Shown here one piece after another: positions 15,119-24,181 of a stretch of 37,129 bases of DNA; position 1 is the stretch's first letter; every line of letters begins with the position of its first letter. Source of the DNA: a virus; IMG/VR virus record IMGVR_UViG_3300026519_000032, positions 1-37,129 of that record; one strand, written 5' to 3'. Below the pieces are notes generated by a model. The model did no database searches and was not told the DNA's origin. It worked only from the letters and a program-made list of their open reading frames with translations. Position numbers and translations under genes: made by a program.

Positions 15119-15807
15119 GCGAGACGCTACATGTCTATATTGGATGGGATGCGCGCGAGAGCGTCGCCTGGCACGTGCTCAGTCATTCAATCCTCGCCAG
15201 GTCGACGATGCCGGTAGCAATCCACCCCATCAAGCTGGCGCAGCTTCCATGCCTGACCCGGCCGCGAGACCCAAGGCAATCGAACGACTTTTCGTTTTCG
15301 CGCTTCCTGGCGCCATGGCTCAATGGCCACGAAGGGTGGTGCCTGTTTCTTGATGCCGACATGCTGTGTCGCGCCGATATCGCAGAGCTGTTTGCGCTAC
15401 GCGACGAAGACAAGGCCGTGCAAGTCGTCAAGCACTGCTACACGCCGAAGTATCAGAAGAAATACCTCGGGGCCAGGCAATACGTGTATCAGCGCAAGAA
15501 TTGGTCCAGCGTGATGCTATTCAATTGTTCGCACCGCCAGACGACGGCGCTCACGCCATCACTGGTTAACGTTGCGACAGGCGAGTATCTGCACCAATTT
15601 GGTTGGTGTAGCGACGATGTTATCGGCGAGCTGCCGGTAGAGTGGAATCATCTTGTCGAGGAGTACGACGAAAACCCGGACGCAAAGATCGTGCACTGGA
15701 CGAACTTCGGCCCATGGCTCGATGGGCATCATGATGTCGAGTTTGCGCCCGAGTGGCGTATGGAGCGCGGAAAGATGCTGTACGCGATGCAGGAGGGTGT
15801 GCAATGA
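15115..15807 (+). CDS. GT-A glycosyltransferase, family-8-like
   Basis: This encodes 230 residues from an ATG that overlaps the previous stop (ATGA); a longer in-frame start upstream would lie in the radical SAM gene and is less likely. The fold opening (HVYIGWDARESVAWHVLSHS) and the DxD motif (D80-A-D82 in FLDADMLC) fit a metal-dependent, retaining GT-A transferase using a nucleotide sugar. RKNWSSVMLFNC and the VHWTNFGPWLDGHH end agree with phage family-8-like proteins. It closes the modification cassette. Confidence 0.8.
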   Translation: MSETLHVYIGWDARESVAWHVLSHSILARSTMPVAIHPIKLAQLPCLTRPRDPRQSNDFSFSRFLAPWLNGHEGWCLFLDADMLCRADIAELFALRDEDKAVQVVKHCYTPKYQKKYLGARQYVYQRKNWSSVMLFNCSHRQTTALTPSLVNVATGEYLHQFGWCSDDVIGELPVEWNHLVEEYDENPDAKIVHWTNFGPWLDGHHDVEFAPEWRMERGKMLYAMQEGVQ

Positions 15808-16079
15808 GCAGGCGGGCGGTGCCGCGGCAGGACTTATACCCTAATCGGCCGCTGTCGATAGATTATGATAGGGGTAGCGGTATTGTGGTGATCGAGGGAG
15901 TTCGCTACACAGCTGACGCGCTGCGCGCCATGAGTACCGCGTCAGGGCTATACCAACTATCGGCTGGCGACGGCGTACTCACCATGCAGCGGGTGAGGCC
16001 TGGTGCTGGAACCTGCCTGATTTGCGGCGTGTACTACAAGGAGCTTGCCAAGCACGCGAAGGGCTGTAGCGAGGAATAG
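15804..16079 (+). CDS. Small protein with a C2HC zinc-finger-like C-terminus
   Basis: This encodes 91 residues, start overlapping the glycosyltransferase stop. The C-terminal segment has C-L-I-C then H and C in the spacing CxxC-x10-H-x3-C (TCLICGVYYKELAKHAKGC), like single zinc fingers of the Ros/MucR kind. The N-terminal part is beta-like (GSGIVVIEGVRYTADAL). Metal binding is inferred from the spacing. It lies between the modification cassette and the head-tail connector; whether it is a structural or a regulatory protein is not known. Confidence 0.6.
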   Translation: MSRRAVPRQDLYPNRPLSIDYDRGSGIVVIEGVRYTADALRAMSTASGLYQLSAGDGVLTMQRVRPGAGTCLICGVYYKELAKHAKGCSEE

Positions 16080-16081
16080 TG

Positions 16082-16693
16082 ATGGCAACCCTGTCAGAGG
16101 TCACAGACGAGATTCTCGACGAAATGAGGCGCACAGGCGAGCTGACCGCGCAGGTTCAGACCGCAATCAAGGACGCCATCAAGCACTACGAGCGCGAGCG
16201 TTTCACATGGAATGAGGCGCGGGCGGTCGCCGTTACGGGTGCCGGTCAGGAGTATTACGGGCTACCGTCAGACGTCATCGAGATCGATTCACTGACGGTC
16301 AAGGACGGCACATCGATCAAGGAGCTGCGCGAAGTAAATTACGTGCAGATCGACGTAGCGCAATCGAACACGCAGTGGACGGGTGAGCCCGCTGAATATG
16401 CCATCTATGACGGCCAGCTGAGGCTTTACCCAACGCCTGACGCCACATATTCGCTGATGATGAGTTACGTGCACAGCCTGCCGGAACTGTCGGCCACGTC
16501 TGACACCAATGCGTGGATCGACCAGGGCAAGCAGCTCATTAAGTACCGCGCCAAGTGGCGGCTGTACACAGATATTATCAACGAACCGGAGCGGGCTTTG
16601 GCCATGAAGATGGCTGAGCAGGACGCCCTCGACTCGTTGCAGGAAAAAAGCCTGCGGCTTTCGACCGGCGGCGGAATTATCCCACGGCTTTAG
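16082..16693 (+). CDS. Head-tail adaptor (connector) protein
   Basis: This encodes 203 residues from the ATG at 16082 (a GTG three bases earlier is possible). The plan is N-terminal helices (EVTDEILDEMRRTGEL, VQTAIKDAIKHYERERF) and then a beta domain with EYYGLPSDVIEIDSLTV and GEPAEYAIYDGQLRLYPTPD, which is characteristic of phage adaptors that join the portal to the tail in N4-gp56/P22-like podoviruses. It ends with a helical, charged tail. The next gene, a short virion protein, follows nine bases later. Confidence 0.8.
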   Translation: MATLSEVTDEILDEMRRTGELTAQVQTAIKDAIKHYERERFTWNEARAVAVTGAGQEYYGLPSDVIEIDSLTVKDGTSIKELREVNYVQIDVAQSNTQWTGEPAEYAIYDGQLRLYPTPDATYSLMMSYVHSLPELSATSDTNAWIDQGKQLIKYRAKWRLYTDIINEPERALAMKMAEQDALDSLQEKSLRLSTGGGIIPRL

Positions 16694-16702
16694 GAGGACA
16701 CC

Positions 16703-17134
16703 ATGGCGGCAGGTACGTTTACCTTTTACACGAATTTCATGGAGAAGATCGGCAACGGAGCCATCAACCTGGAGACCGACACCCTGTGTCTGGCGCTTGT
16801 TGCAAGCGCGTATGCGCCTGACGGGCTGCACAGCGACTACGCCACACAGGTTGAGGTCAACGTCGTCAGCTCAAGCACTACGGCGCGCCTTCACGCCCTG
16901 ACGAACGTGAACTGGACGATCTCGGGTTCCGCGACCGTGAAGCTAGATTCCGACGACATTGTGACGACGGCGGCCGGCGTGATGAAGGCCAAGTATGCCG
17001 TCATCTTCACGCAGAGCGCCGGCGAGCTGGTGGCCTATTGCGATTTGGAGACCACTGCGGCAACTGGTGTCGAGGCGACGCAGATCAACGTGCAGATGCC
17101 TGCCGGGGGTATCGGTAGCGTCCAAAACGGCTGA
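16703..17134 (+). CDS. Conserved phage structural protein
   Basis: This encodes 143 residues, beta-rich. The pattern (TLCLALVASAYAPDGLHSDYATQVEV, then VNWTISGSATVKLDSDDIVTT, then AKYAVIFTQSAGELVAYCDL, each partly conserved) is one often seen in proteins found between connectors and tail fibres of phages. AGGAGGACACC before the ATG is a very strong ribosome site, indicating high expression. A minor virion or decoration role is likely. Confidence 0.7.
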   Translation: MAAGTFTFYTNFMEKIGNGAINLETDTLCLALVASAYAPDGLHSDYATQVEVNVVSSSTTARLHALTNVNWTISGSATVKLDSDDIVTTAAGVMKAKYAVIFTQSAGELVAYCDLETTAATGVEATQINVQMPAGGIGSVQNG

Positions 17135-17140
17135 TGAAAC

Positions 17141-18601
17141 ATGGGTCTGGAGACAGCAACATACATCGACAGCCTGGTCGAGACGAACCCGACGGGGTCG
17201 GATGACCGCTCGACGGCCGACGATCACCTGCGCCTTATAAAGGCGTCGCTCAAGCGTACATTCGCCAATATCAATGGCGAGGTGCGCGCCACACCTGCAA
17301 ACCTGAATTTTTTGACCGCCGTTGCCGAGAATGTGCAGGCCAAGCTGGATGCTCTGAGCGTGTCGGCGGCCGCTACTGCATCAAGAGTGGCATCCATGTC
17401 GGCATCGATGAGCGCGGTAGAGGCCAGGGTTGGCGCTCTGGAGGTCGGCTCGGCCAGCAATGCCGCGCGAATCAATACCCTATCGATATCAGTCTCAATC
17501 ATTGAGGCGTCAGTCGCGGCGCTGAATTCACAGGTGACATCCTTGAGCGCTACCTTTACGGTGCGCACGAACCAGTTGTCCGCATCGATAGCGTCTGCCG
17601 AGTCACACATAAATGCGGTGAGCGCATCCCTTGATACAACCTCGGCGACACTGAGGGCGAGGGATGACCAGCTGCAAGCGTCGATTAACGCGCTCACAAC
17701 AAAGACCGACCAATTATCGGCAAGCCTCACGACAAAGGTAGACCTGGCGGGGTCGCAGACAATCACCGGCGAAAAAGTAATATCAAGCGCGTTTACGCGC
17801 TTTAATCATAGTGGGGCTGCATTGTCATTCGATAGCGATATCGCTGGAGATGGGCGAGGCATTAGGCGTATTACGTGCAACGATGGGCGCGGAAACTGGA
17901 ACTTCAGGTCCGGCGTCCGTAGCGATGGGACGCTATTGAGGTCTACCAATCCCGGAGATGGCGCGCTGTCGATGGTGTTGTGGACAGACTCGACACCTGG
18001 AAGTTTTGATTTTCAGGTGGCACCTGGTGTGAGCACCGCGCTTGACCAAACAATGTCACTGATCAATGCGCTAAAGATCACCGCCGGCACCGCCACGTTT
18101 CTTGCCGTGCCTCAATACGCTGCCGATCCGGTTGGCGCTAATGACCTGGCGCGCAAGTCGTATGTTGATGCCCTTGTGAAGTCTGAAATGACTACCGACG
18201 ACAGAAGCACAGTATATCCGACAGGGGTCAACACGGTTGATGTTTTCTATGACGACGCAAGCGCTGGAATAGATTCGGTTCTATCGCCTGGGGACACATA
18301 TCTGGTTGCGTTTAACATGGCTTTGGGAAGGTCAAGGGCAGTAAGGTCGATTGGTGTTGGCTTTGCTGATGGAAATACGCCACAGAGTACTTTCTTTTAT
18401 GGGTCCAGCGCAGAGCTTCGGGTTGGTATTAGCGCCGTTGAGAATGATTTGAAGTTTGGCGGATCGTGGCCGGTAACCATAGATATGACGGCCACCTTGT
18501 CCCCAGCAGACCCGCGTTTTTTTGTTAGTATTGATTTTGGTGTTGGTCTAACGGCATCGCTGTCAGTGGTGCTCTCATTATCGATAAAGGGGCCCTTGTG
18601 A
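17141..18601 (+). CDS. Tail fibre protein with coiled-coil stalk
   Basis: This encodes 486 residues. The first 60 (ETATYIDSLVETNPTGSDDR, then DDHLRLIKASLKRTFANING) are a virion-anchoring domain widespread in phage fibres. Residues about 65-215 are an Ala/Ser-rich coiled coil, giving a trimeric stalk, followed by SQTITGEKV, typical of the start of a fibre shaft. The C-terminal 130 or so residues form a new beta-rich region and are the likely receptor-binding tip. The gene uses more A/T-rich codons near its 3' end, as expected of an exchanged tip. Confidence 0.8.
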   Translation: MGLETATYIDSLVETNPTGSDDRSTADDHLRLIKASLKRTFANINGEVRATPANLNFLTAVAENVQAKLDALSVSAAATASRVASMSASMSAVEARVGALEVGSASNAARINTLSISVSIIEASVAALNSQVTSLSATFTVRTNQLSASIASAESHINAVSASLDTTSATLRARDDQLQASINALTTKTDQLSASLTTKVDLAGSQTITGEKVISSAFTRFNHSGAALSFDSDIAGDGRGIRRITCNDGRGNWNFRSGVRSDGTLLRSTNPGDGALSMVLWTDSTPGSFDFQVAPGVSTALDQTMSLINALKITAGTATFLAVPQYAADPVGANDLARKSYVDALVKSEMTTDDRSTVYPTGVNTVDVFYDDASAGIDSVLSPGDTYLVAFNMALGRSRAVRSIGVGFADGNTPQSTFFYGSSAELRVGISAVENDLKFGGSWPVTIDMTATLSPADPRFFVSIDFGVGLTASLSVVLSLSIKGPL

Positions 18602-20211
18602 TCTCATGGTTCGATAATATTGGCGCGGTTGGAATCATCAAGGATATCCCCGCGCACCAGCTCCCCGCAGAAGCATGGAGCGGCGGCCAAAATGTGCGGT
18701 TCGTCGATGGCAAGGTGCGCAAGTTTGCCGGTCATTCTCGCGTCTTCGATTCAAGCACCGCAAGCCCAACTATAAGTATTGCCCCTTACTATCTCCAGCC
18801 TGTAGCAACAAGCACGCAATACTATTGGTTATATGCTGGCCTATCGAACGTCTACGCCACAGACGGTGCGACGCACACTGATATAAGCAAGGTGGGCGGG
18901 TACTCTGCTACGGCAAACCTATCGTGGAACGGCGGCATGCTCGGCGGTATCGCGATAGTGAACAACGCCAAGCATGGGCAGAACTACCCACAGCAGTGGG
19001 GCAGCTCGGCGGGCGAGCCTGACCCTACGGTCCCGCTTGTTGATTTATCAAGCTGGCCGGCAAACACATATGCCACAGTTATTCGGCCCTTCAGAAACTT
19101 CCTTGTCGCCCTCGACATAACTGAAGGCGCCACGCGCAACAGGCATCAGCTGATGTGGAGCACCCCGGCCCCGCCTGGCACGGTTCCTGATTCCTGGGAC
19201 TACACCGACCCGGCAAACCGCGCCGGCACCGTGGAGCTGAAGCAGACCCAGGGAACGCTTATCGACTGCCTTCCGATGAGGGATGTGAACCTGATATATA
19301 AGCAGGACGCCGTTTGGTCAATGCAGTTTATTGGTGGAAATGAGGTTTTCCAGTTCGACGAGGTCTTCAATACCATGGGGGCGTTGTCGAGGAACTGTGT
19401 TAAGAACTTCTACGGCAAGCACTTTGTCCTGGTGCAGGATGATATTGTTGTTCATGACGGCCAGTCTCATGAGCCCATACTGAACAGGCGCATGAGGGAC
19501 TGGATATTTGGACAGCTCGATTCAATCAATTATACGAATTCGTTCGTTGCTGCGAATTACCCGAAAAACGAAATGTGGTGTTGCATACCGACATCAGGGA
19601 ACGAATTCCCTGACCTGGCGCTGGTATGGAACTGGCGCGAAAACAGTACGTCGGTGAGAGACCTGCCTGGCCCGGCTATGATAGGCAATGGTGTCGTTGA
19701 CCCGTCCGGCGGAATCATTACATACGACGCCGACGTGGGGTCCTTTAACTCCGTCGTGGGATCGTTTGACGAGCAGAACTATAACCCCACGCTGCGAAAA
19801 CTGCTGATGGCTGTGCCGTCACAAGTGCGGCTCCACCTCCTCGACAATACCACATCATTCGACGGGTTGAATATGACCGCCTACGTTGAGCGCGAAGCGG
19901 TACCTCTTGGCCGTGTAGACAAGGCAGGATTCCAATCGCCCGATCTTTCGGTGCGGAAGGCGGTGGACGCCGTTTACCCTACCATCGATGGAACTGCCGG
20001 GTCGTCTGTCGATGTCTACGTTGGCACGCAGGAGGCCCTTGGCGACGCGATCACCTGGCATGGCCCACACCCGTTTGTCATTGGTACAGATACGCGCATC
20101 CCGGTACGCGTATCTGGCAGGATTATCAGCATCAAATTCCAAACGACGGGGAGTAATGACTGGTCGCTGATCAGGTATGGCATTGAGTGGAGAAAGGACG
20201 GTGAGAGATGA
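18598..20211 (+). CDS. Tail nozzle / stabilisation protein, P22 gp10-like
   Basis: This encodes 537 residues starting at a GTG that overlaps the fibre stop (GTGA). The opening segment (GIIKDIPAHQLPAEAWSGGQNVRFVDG) is the signature of the P22 gp10/nozzle family, which extends the portal channel and seals it after packaging. The rest is beta-propeller-like with strands rich in aromatic residues, for example CIPTSGNEFPDLALVWNWR. A short podovirus tail is the strongest reading of having this gene but no tape measure. Confidence 0.85.
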   Translation: MISWFDNIGAVGIIKDIPAHQLPAEAWSGGQNVRFVDGKVRKFAGHSRVFDSSTASPTISIAPYYLQPVATSTQYYWLYAGLSNVYATDGATHTDISKVGGYSATANLSWNGGMLGGIAIVNNAKHGQNYPQQWGSSAGEPDPTVPLVDLSSWPANTYATVIRPFRNFLVALDITEGATRNRHQLMWSTPAPPGTVPDSWDYTDPANRAGTVELKQTQGTLIDCLPMRDVNLIYKQDAVWSMQFIGGNEVFQFDEVFNTMGALSRNCVKNFYGKHFVLVQDDIVVHDGQSHEPILNRRMRDWIFGQLDSINYTNSFVAANYPKNEMWCCIPTSGNEFPDLALVWNWRENSTSVRDLPGPAMIGNGVVDPSGGIITYDADVGSFNSVVGSFDEQNYNPTLRKLLMAVPSQVRLHLLDNTTSFDGLNMTAYVEREAVPLGRVDKAGFQSPDLSVRKAVDAVYPTIDGTAGSSVDVYVGTQEALGDAITWHGPHPFVIGTDTRIPVRVSGRIISIKFQTTGSNDWSLIRYGIEWRKDGER

Positions 20212-20669
20212 GAGGATACACCCCACAGCCGCCGCCCTTCGACATAAAGGACCTGCCGCGCGCCACCCACCAGGAGCTGCGCCGCATCGCCGGCGTTATA
20301 TCGGCGCTTTCCTATATCAACATCTCAGGCAAGTACGATATCAGCGCAGGCGCGACCGTCACTATATCGCCGGAGGATGTCGCAACGGCAGGCCTCGCCC
20401 TCTTCGTTGTAGACGGGCCGGCAGACCCCGGTTGTGTGTTGGCGAAGGTGAACAGGACCGGGGCCGGCAACGGCCTGTTCCGCCTGTCTCAGGACTATGG
20501 TGCAACCTCTACCGCAAGCGCCACATGGGGTCTTGGCGCAACTATCGAGCCGACTGACGGCACGCAGGTCAGGGCATGGGTCAGTTCGGCGAGCGCTGGG
20601 GCTGGCCTGTCGGTAAAACTAATTACAGGCGCCACAAGGGCGCTAAGAATCTACAGTTTGAGGGTATAA
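20208..20669 (+). CDS. Hypothetical virion protein, beta-rich
   Basis: This encodes 153 residues. The N-terminus has a Pro-rich segment and a helix (DIKDLPRATHQELRRIAGV), followed by a beta-rich body (DISAGATVTISPEDVATAGL, LFVVDGPADPGCVLAKVN). The start overlaps the nozzle gene stop, and the following gene begins three bases after its end, so it belongs to the virion operon. It may form part of the tail or bridge the nozzle and internal proteins; the family was not recognised. Confidence 0.6.
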   Translation: MRGYTPQPPPFDIKDLPRATHQELRRIAGVISALSYINISGKYDISAGATVTISPEDVATAGLALFVVDGPADPGCVLAKVNRTGAGNGLFRLSQDYGATSTASATWGLGATIEPTDGTQVRAWVSSASAGAGLSVKLITGATRALRIYSLRV

Positions 20670-20672
20670 ACC

Positions 20673-23177
20673 ATGGGTTGGCTTTCCGATAGGTTAAGAG
20701 CGGCCAGGAATGCTGTGAGGCAGAGCCCGCTCGCGTTAATAACGCCTACTGCTGCATTGTATAGCGCGGCGAGCAACGTGACGGCTGACGATGTCAGGGA
20801 TGCCGTGCAGAATCTTGGCCTGGCCAATGTGGCCAACAACCTTGGCGCCAGGCTTGCCATGGATGAGCTGCCAAATATTGTCGGCACGCCAGCGAGCGGT
20901 AATGAGTACCAGCAGAGCCAGCGATCAGCGAACACTGAAGCGGCAATGTATGAGGCGCTCAGGGGCACGCTGGGCACGCAGCGCCCGTGGCAAGGGTCAT
21001 GGTATGCCGGGCCAAACAGTGATATCCGCAACGCCTGGCAGATGCAGCGCAATTTTTATGGCGGCCCGCAGGCGCAGCAGATGCAGCGCATGGCGCTTTC
21101 TGGCTTGCAGCGCGGTATCAACGGCCGGACCGGCATCGAGTCACTGGGCGGCCAGATGGCGCCATTCGCGGCCGACACCCTGGCCCGCGTCATGCAGCAG
21201 TCGCCAGGCGGATACCAGGCGCCACGGATAGGGTTTACCCCAAGTTTTGCGGGCCCGCTGCCCTCTGTGGCAGGCGCCTCCGCTCCGGCGTATCGCGGGC
21301 CCGCCCTTACACCATTCACGCCGACCACACCGCTGATCGGGTTCCGGCCTCAGACGCAGGCCGTGAACTTCCAGGCTGGTGTGCCGCGGGTTGGTTTCCG
21401 TGCGGGCGCGCCACAGATCGGCTTCCAGCCGCGCACGCCGCAAGTTGGGTTCAGCCCGAGCGCGCCGCAGGTCGGGTTCCAGCCAGAGGCGCCTAAAGTA
21501 GAGTTCAATGCCAGGGCTCCACAGGTGCGCTTCCAGCCGCGCACACCGCAAATTGAGTTTAGTCCCAACGCGCCACAGATCAACTTCCAGCCGCGGGCGC
21601 CGCAGATCAACTTCCAGCCGCAGGCGCCGCAGATAGCCCTTGGCAACAGGCCTGATCCTACCGGCTCTCTTCAGAGGTTGATGAATCCATCTAGCGCAAA
21701 CCCATACCTCGATAGCATGATAGATGCTGCCGGCAGGACGGCTGGGCGATCATTCCGCGAGAACATCCTGCCGGCTATCACTGATCGTGCAATCATGTCA
21801 GGACAGCTGGGTGGATCGCGCGCCGAGATCGCGAAGGGTATCGCGGCGCGAGGCATTGGTGAGCGTCTCACAGACATGGCGTCGCAGCTGTACGGGCAGG
21901 ACTATCAGCAGTCCATGCAGCGCGCCTTGCAGGCCACGGGTATTTCCGCCGATCTTGCTCGCTCTGCCGACCAGGCTGCCGTGGCTCAGGGGCAGCTCGG
22001 TATGCAGGCCCAACAGCTCGCCGGCAACCTTGCCGCAGAGCGGGCAAAGCTTGGTCTTGGCGCCCAACGGCTCGCCGGCAACCTTGCGTCCGAGCAGGCC
22101 CGCCTGGGTATTGAGTCACAGCGGCTCGGTAAGGATGTAGCCACTGAACAGGCCCGCCTCGGTCTCGACACGCAGCGGCTAGGTAGCCAGCTCGCTATAG
22201 AGCAAGCGAAGATGAAGCAGGGCGCACAACAGCAGAACCTACAGGCCGCGCTTGAGCGTGCGCGACTTGGCCTTGGCGCACAGCAGCTTGGCGGACAGCT
22301 TGCGATGAAGCAGGGCGACCTGATGTCTACGGCGCAGCAACAAGCCCTGTCTGCCGCTCTTGAGCAAGCCCGCCTTGGTCTTGGTACCCAGCAGCTCGCC
22401 GGGCGCCTTGCTACAGACCAGGCCCGTCTTGGTCTTGACGCTGGCGGCCAGAACTTACAGGCATCAATCGAGCAGGCGCGCCTAGGCCTTGGGGCGCAGG
22501 ACCAGGCGCTGCGCGCCGCGCTTGGGCAAGCCCAGTATGGTCAGGCAGCCCAGGAGCTTGGAGGCCGCCTAGCGATAGCGCAGGCCGGCCTTGGCATGGA
22601 CACGCAGCGCCTGCAAGAGCAGGCCATCAACAACCTGATGCGCAACAATCTCGGCCAGAACAGGCTGATGGCTGATGTTGCCATGAATCAGGCCGACCTT
22701 GGCCTGCGCGGCCAGCAGCTCAACGAAAGCCAGCGGGCGGCGATGACCGGCGAGCGGCTCAGGGCAGCCGACATGGCCAGGATGGCGCTGGCCACAGGTT
22801 CAGAACTTGGCGTGCGCAATCGCGCCTCTATGCTCGGGCTTCTGCCGTCTATCGCGCAGCTTCCGGCAGACATGGCGAGCAACCTGTATCAGACCGGTGT
22901 GCAGCAGCAGCTCAACAGGCAGGCAGGTCTTGATGCCGCGCGCGAGAGGTGGGACTACCTGCAAAACTATCAGCTCCAAAACCTTGGTCAGCAGGCAGAC
23001 ATATGGAACCAGATCAGGGCGGCCGAACTCGCCCAGGCTGGCATGCAGGCCATGCCGCGCTCGAATCCTCTTGGCTCGGCTCTTGGTGGTGGACTCATGG
23101 GGTTCGCGGCGACTGGTGGTAATCCGTGGATGGCGCTGCTCGGTGCTGGCGCCGGGTATCTTTCGGCAAGGGGGTGA
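20673..23177 (+). CDS. Internal virion / DNA-ejection-type repeat protein
   Basis: This encodes 834 residues. The N-terminal 200 are helical and Gln-rich. Residues 219-326 are twelve nonapeptide repeats (consensus APQIxFQPx). Residues 442-693 are about fourteen 18-residue repeats (consensus LGLGAQQLAGNLAxEQAR), predicted to be a long regular helix. The last 40 residues are Gly-rich and hydrophobic (SALGGGLMGFAAT, WMALLGAGAGYLSARG) and could insert into membrane. Size, repeats and position between nozzle and giant polyvalent protein suggest an internal virion protein ejected with the DNA. No enzyme motif. Confidence 0.6.
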   Translation: MGWLSDRLRAARNAVRQSPLALITPTAALYSAASNVTADDVRDAVQNLGLANVANNLGARLAMDELPNIVGTPASGNEYQQSQRSANTEAAMYEALRGTLGTQRPWQGSWYAGPNSDIRNAWQMQRNFYGGPQAQQMQRMALSGLQRGINGRTGIESLGGQMAPFAADTLARVMQQSPGGYQAPRIGFTPSFAGPLPSVAGASAPAYRGPALTPFTPTTPLIGFRPQTQAVNFQAGVPRVGFRAGAPQIGFQPRTPQVGFSPSAPQVGFQPEAPKVEFNARAPQVRFQPRTPQIEFSPNAPQINFQPRAPQINFQPQAPQIALGNRPDPTGSLQRLMNPSSANPYLDSMIDAAGRTAGRSFRENILPAITDRAIMSGQLGGSRAEIAKGIAARGIGERLTDMASQLYGQDYQQSMQRALQATGISADLARSADQAAVAQGQLGMQAQQLAGNLAAERAKLGLGAQRLAGNLASEQARLGIESQRLGKDVATEQARLGLDTQRLGSQLAIEQAKMKQGAQQQNLQAALERARLGLGAQQLGGQLAMKQGDLMSTAQQQALSAALEQARLGLGTQQLAGRLATDQARLGLDAGGQNLQASIEQARLGLGAQDQALRAALGQAQYGQAAQELGGRLAIAQAGLGMDTQRLQEQAINNLMRNNLGQNRLMADVAMNQADLGLRGQQLNESQRAAMTGERLRAADMARMALATGSELGVRNRASMLGLLPSIAQLPADMASNLYQTGVQQQLNRQAGLDAARERWDYLQNYQLQNLGQQADIWNQIRAAELAQAGMQAMPRSNPLGSALGGGLMGFAATGGNPWMALLGAGAGYLSARG
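21327..21650 (+). repeat. Twelve nonapeptide (27-base) repeats
   Basis: The units run from residue 219 to 326, each close to A-P-Q-I/V-x-F-Q-P-x. Units 4-11 are the most regular (APQIGFQPR, TPQVGFSPS, APQVGFQPE and so on). Alternating Pro and an aromatic every nine residues suggests an extended beta or polyproline-like rod. Neighbouring units share long DNA identity (for example the two APQINFQP units), so the array can probably expand or shrink by slippage. Confidence 0.75.
21996..22751 (+). repeat. About fourteen 18-residue helical repeats
   Basis: The units run from residue 442 to 693 with consensus L-G-L-G-A-Q-Q-L-A-G-N-L-A-x-E-Q-A-R. Eighteen residues equal five alpha-helical turns, so hydrophobic Leu positions line up straight along the helix rather than spiralling as in a heptad coiled coil. 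Units degrade toward the C-terminal side (AINNLMR and NNLGQNRL variants). Confidence 0.7.
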
Positions 23178-23182
23178 TTCAG

Positions 23183-24181
23183 GTGTTTGGTCTTGAGCAA
23201 TATGACGATCCATCGCTACAACAGCGGTGGCTGATGGGGCTCGGCGCCAGGCTGATGGCGCCGACGCGCGGGAATTTTGCCGGGCTTGCAAGCCAGGCTG
23301 TACTCGGGTCGATGTCAGATTTGGCGCAACTCACGCAAGAGGCGCGCAGGAACGCTGAGGCGAAGGCCAGGGAGGAGCGTTATAAGCAGATGATTGAGAC
23401 CGAGCGAGCCGCAGAGGAGCGCCGGCAAAAGGCCAGGATCGAGGCGGCGAAGGCCCTGCGGGAAATCACCGGCGGACCTCAGTTCGATACAGCCGGCACC
23501 GGGCTTGGCAGGACGCTCGGTATTACCCCGGAGCGCGGCGCCCAGCCAGACGAGGCCAGGCGGTACGGGATAGGGCAGCGCCTGATGTTCTCGGGCGTCA
23601 TGAATGACAGTCCTCGCCTGTCGGCTCTTGGCGAGTCCCTAATGAGGCCGGCGCAGCGCCGTGAGGTTTCAAACCCTGATGGCACGGTATCGATTCTTGA
23701 GCGCGACCCGTCGACGGGCGGCTGGGTCGAGGTATCCAAGGTGCCGAACTATCCGGCCGTTCGCTCGACAGGCGGTATTGTCCCAGGCCTTGGTATCCCG
23801 GTGATGCGCGGCAACGATGTTGTAATGCGTGAGTTTGGTGGCCAGGGATTTGGGCAGGCACCGCAGCCGCAACCGCCGGCACAGCCGCAACCGCCGGCAC
23901 AGCCGGCAAGCGAGCCTGGGCGCGGGCTATTGGGGTCGATACTGCCGAGCCCTGATAACCCGGTCGCAAACAGGCTGATGGCTGAGCGCGAACAGATTAT
24001 GATGCGCCTCGACAAGGAATATGGCCCGCAACCAAAGAAAGTCCTTGGGCTGACCTTCTATCCAGACCAGTGGCCGCGTGACACGTCCGACTGGACGCCT
24101 CCGAGCGACGATGAACGCAAAAGGTTGCTTGATCGCCTGCGCGAGATAGACGCGCTTCTGGGTGTGCATGGGGCGCGATAA
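23183..24181 (+). CDS. Internal virion protein with coiled coil and Pro-rich linker
   Basis: This encodes 332 residues. The start is taken as the GTG at 23183 because AAGGGGG lies seven bases upstream; a GTG at 23174 overlapping the previous stop is the alternative. After FGLEQYDDPSLQQRWLMGLG comes a charged coiled coil (about 60-105, with RRNAEAKAREERYKQMIETE), then a globular stretch and a Pro/Gln linker (PQPQPPAQPQPPAQP). The C-terminal part is helical. It ends sharing a base with the giant gene start (TAATG), so the two are co-translated; an ejection or scaffold role within the virion is inferred. Confidence 0.6.
   Translation: MFGLEQYDDPSLQQRWLMGLGARLMAPTRGNFAGLASQAVLGSMSDLAQLTQEARRNAEAKAREERYKQMIETERAAEERRQKARIEAAKALREITGGPQFDTAGTGLGRTLGITPERGAQPDEARRYGIGQRLMFSGVMNDSPRLSALGESLMRPAQRREVSNPDGTVSILERDPSTGGWVEVSKVPNYPAVRSTGGIVPGLGIPVMRGNDVVMREFGGQGFGQAPQPQPPAQPQPPAQPASEPGRGLLGSILPSPDNPVANRLMAEREQIMMRLDKEYGPQPKKVLGLTFYPDQWPRDTSDWTPPSDDERKRLLDRLREIDALLGVHGAR

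Noticed and set aside
21327-22751. Repeats considered as a CRISPR array
   Set aside because: Units are contiguous with no spacers, keep the reading frame and encode protein repeats.
23126-23182. Longer start for the 23183 gene at 23126
   Set aside because: It would overlap the end of the repeat protein by over 50 bases; the GTG at 23183 has a G-rich ribosome site at proper distance.
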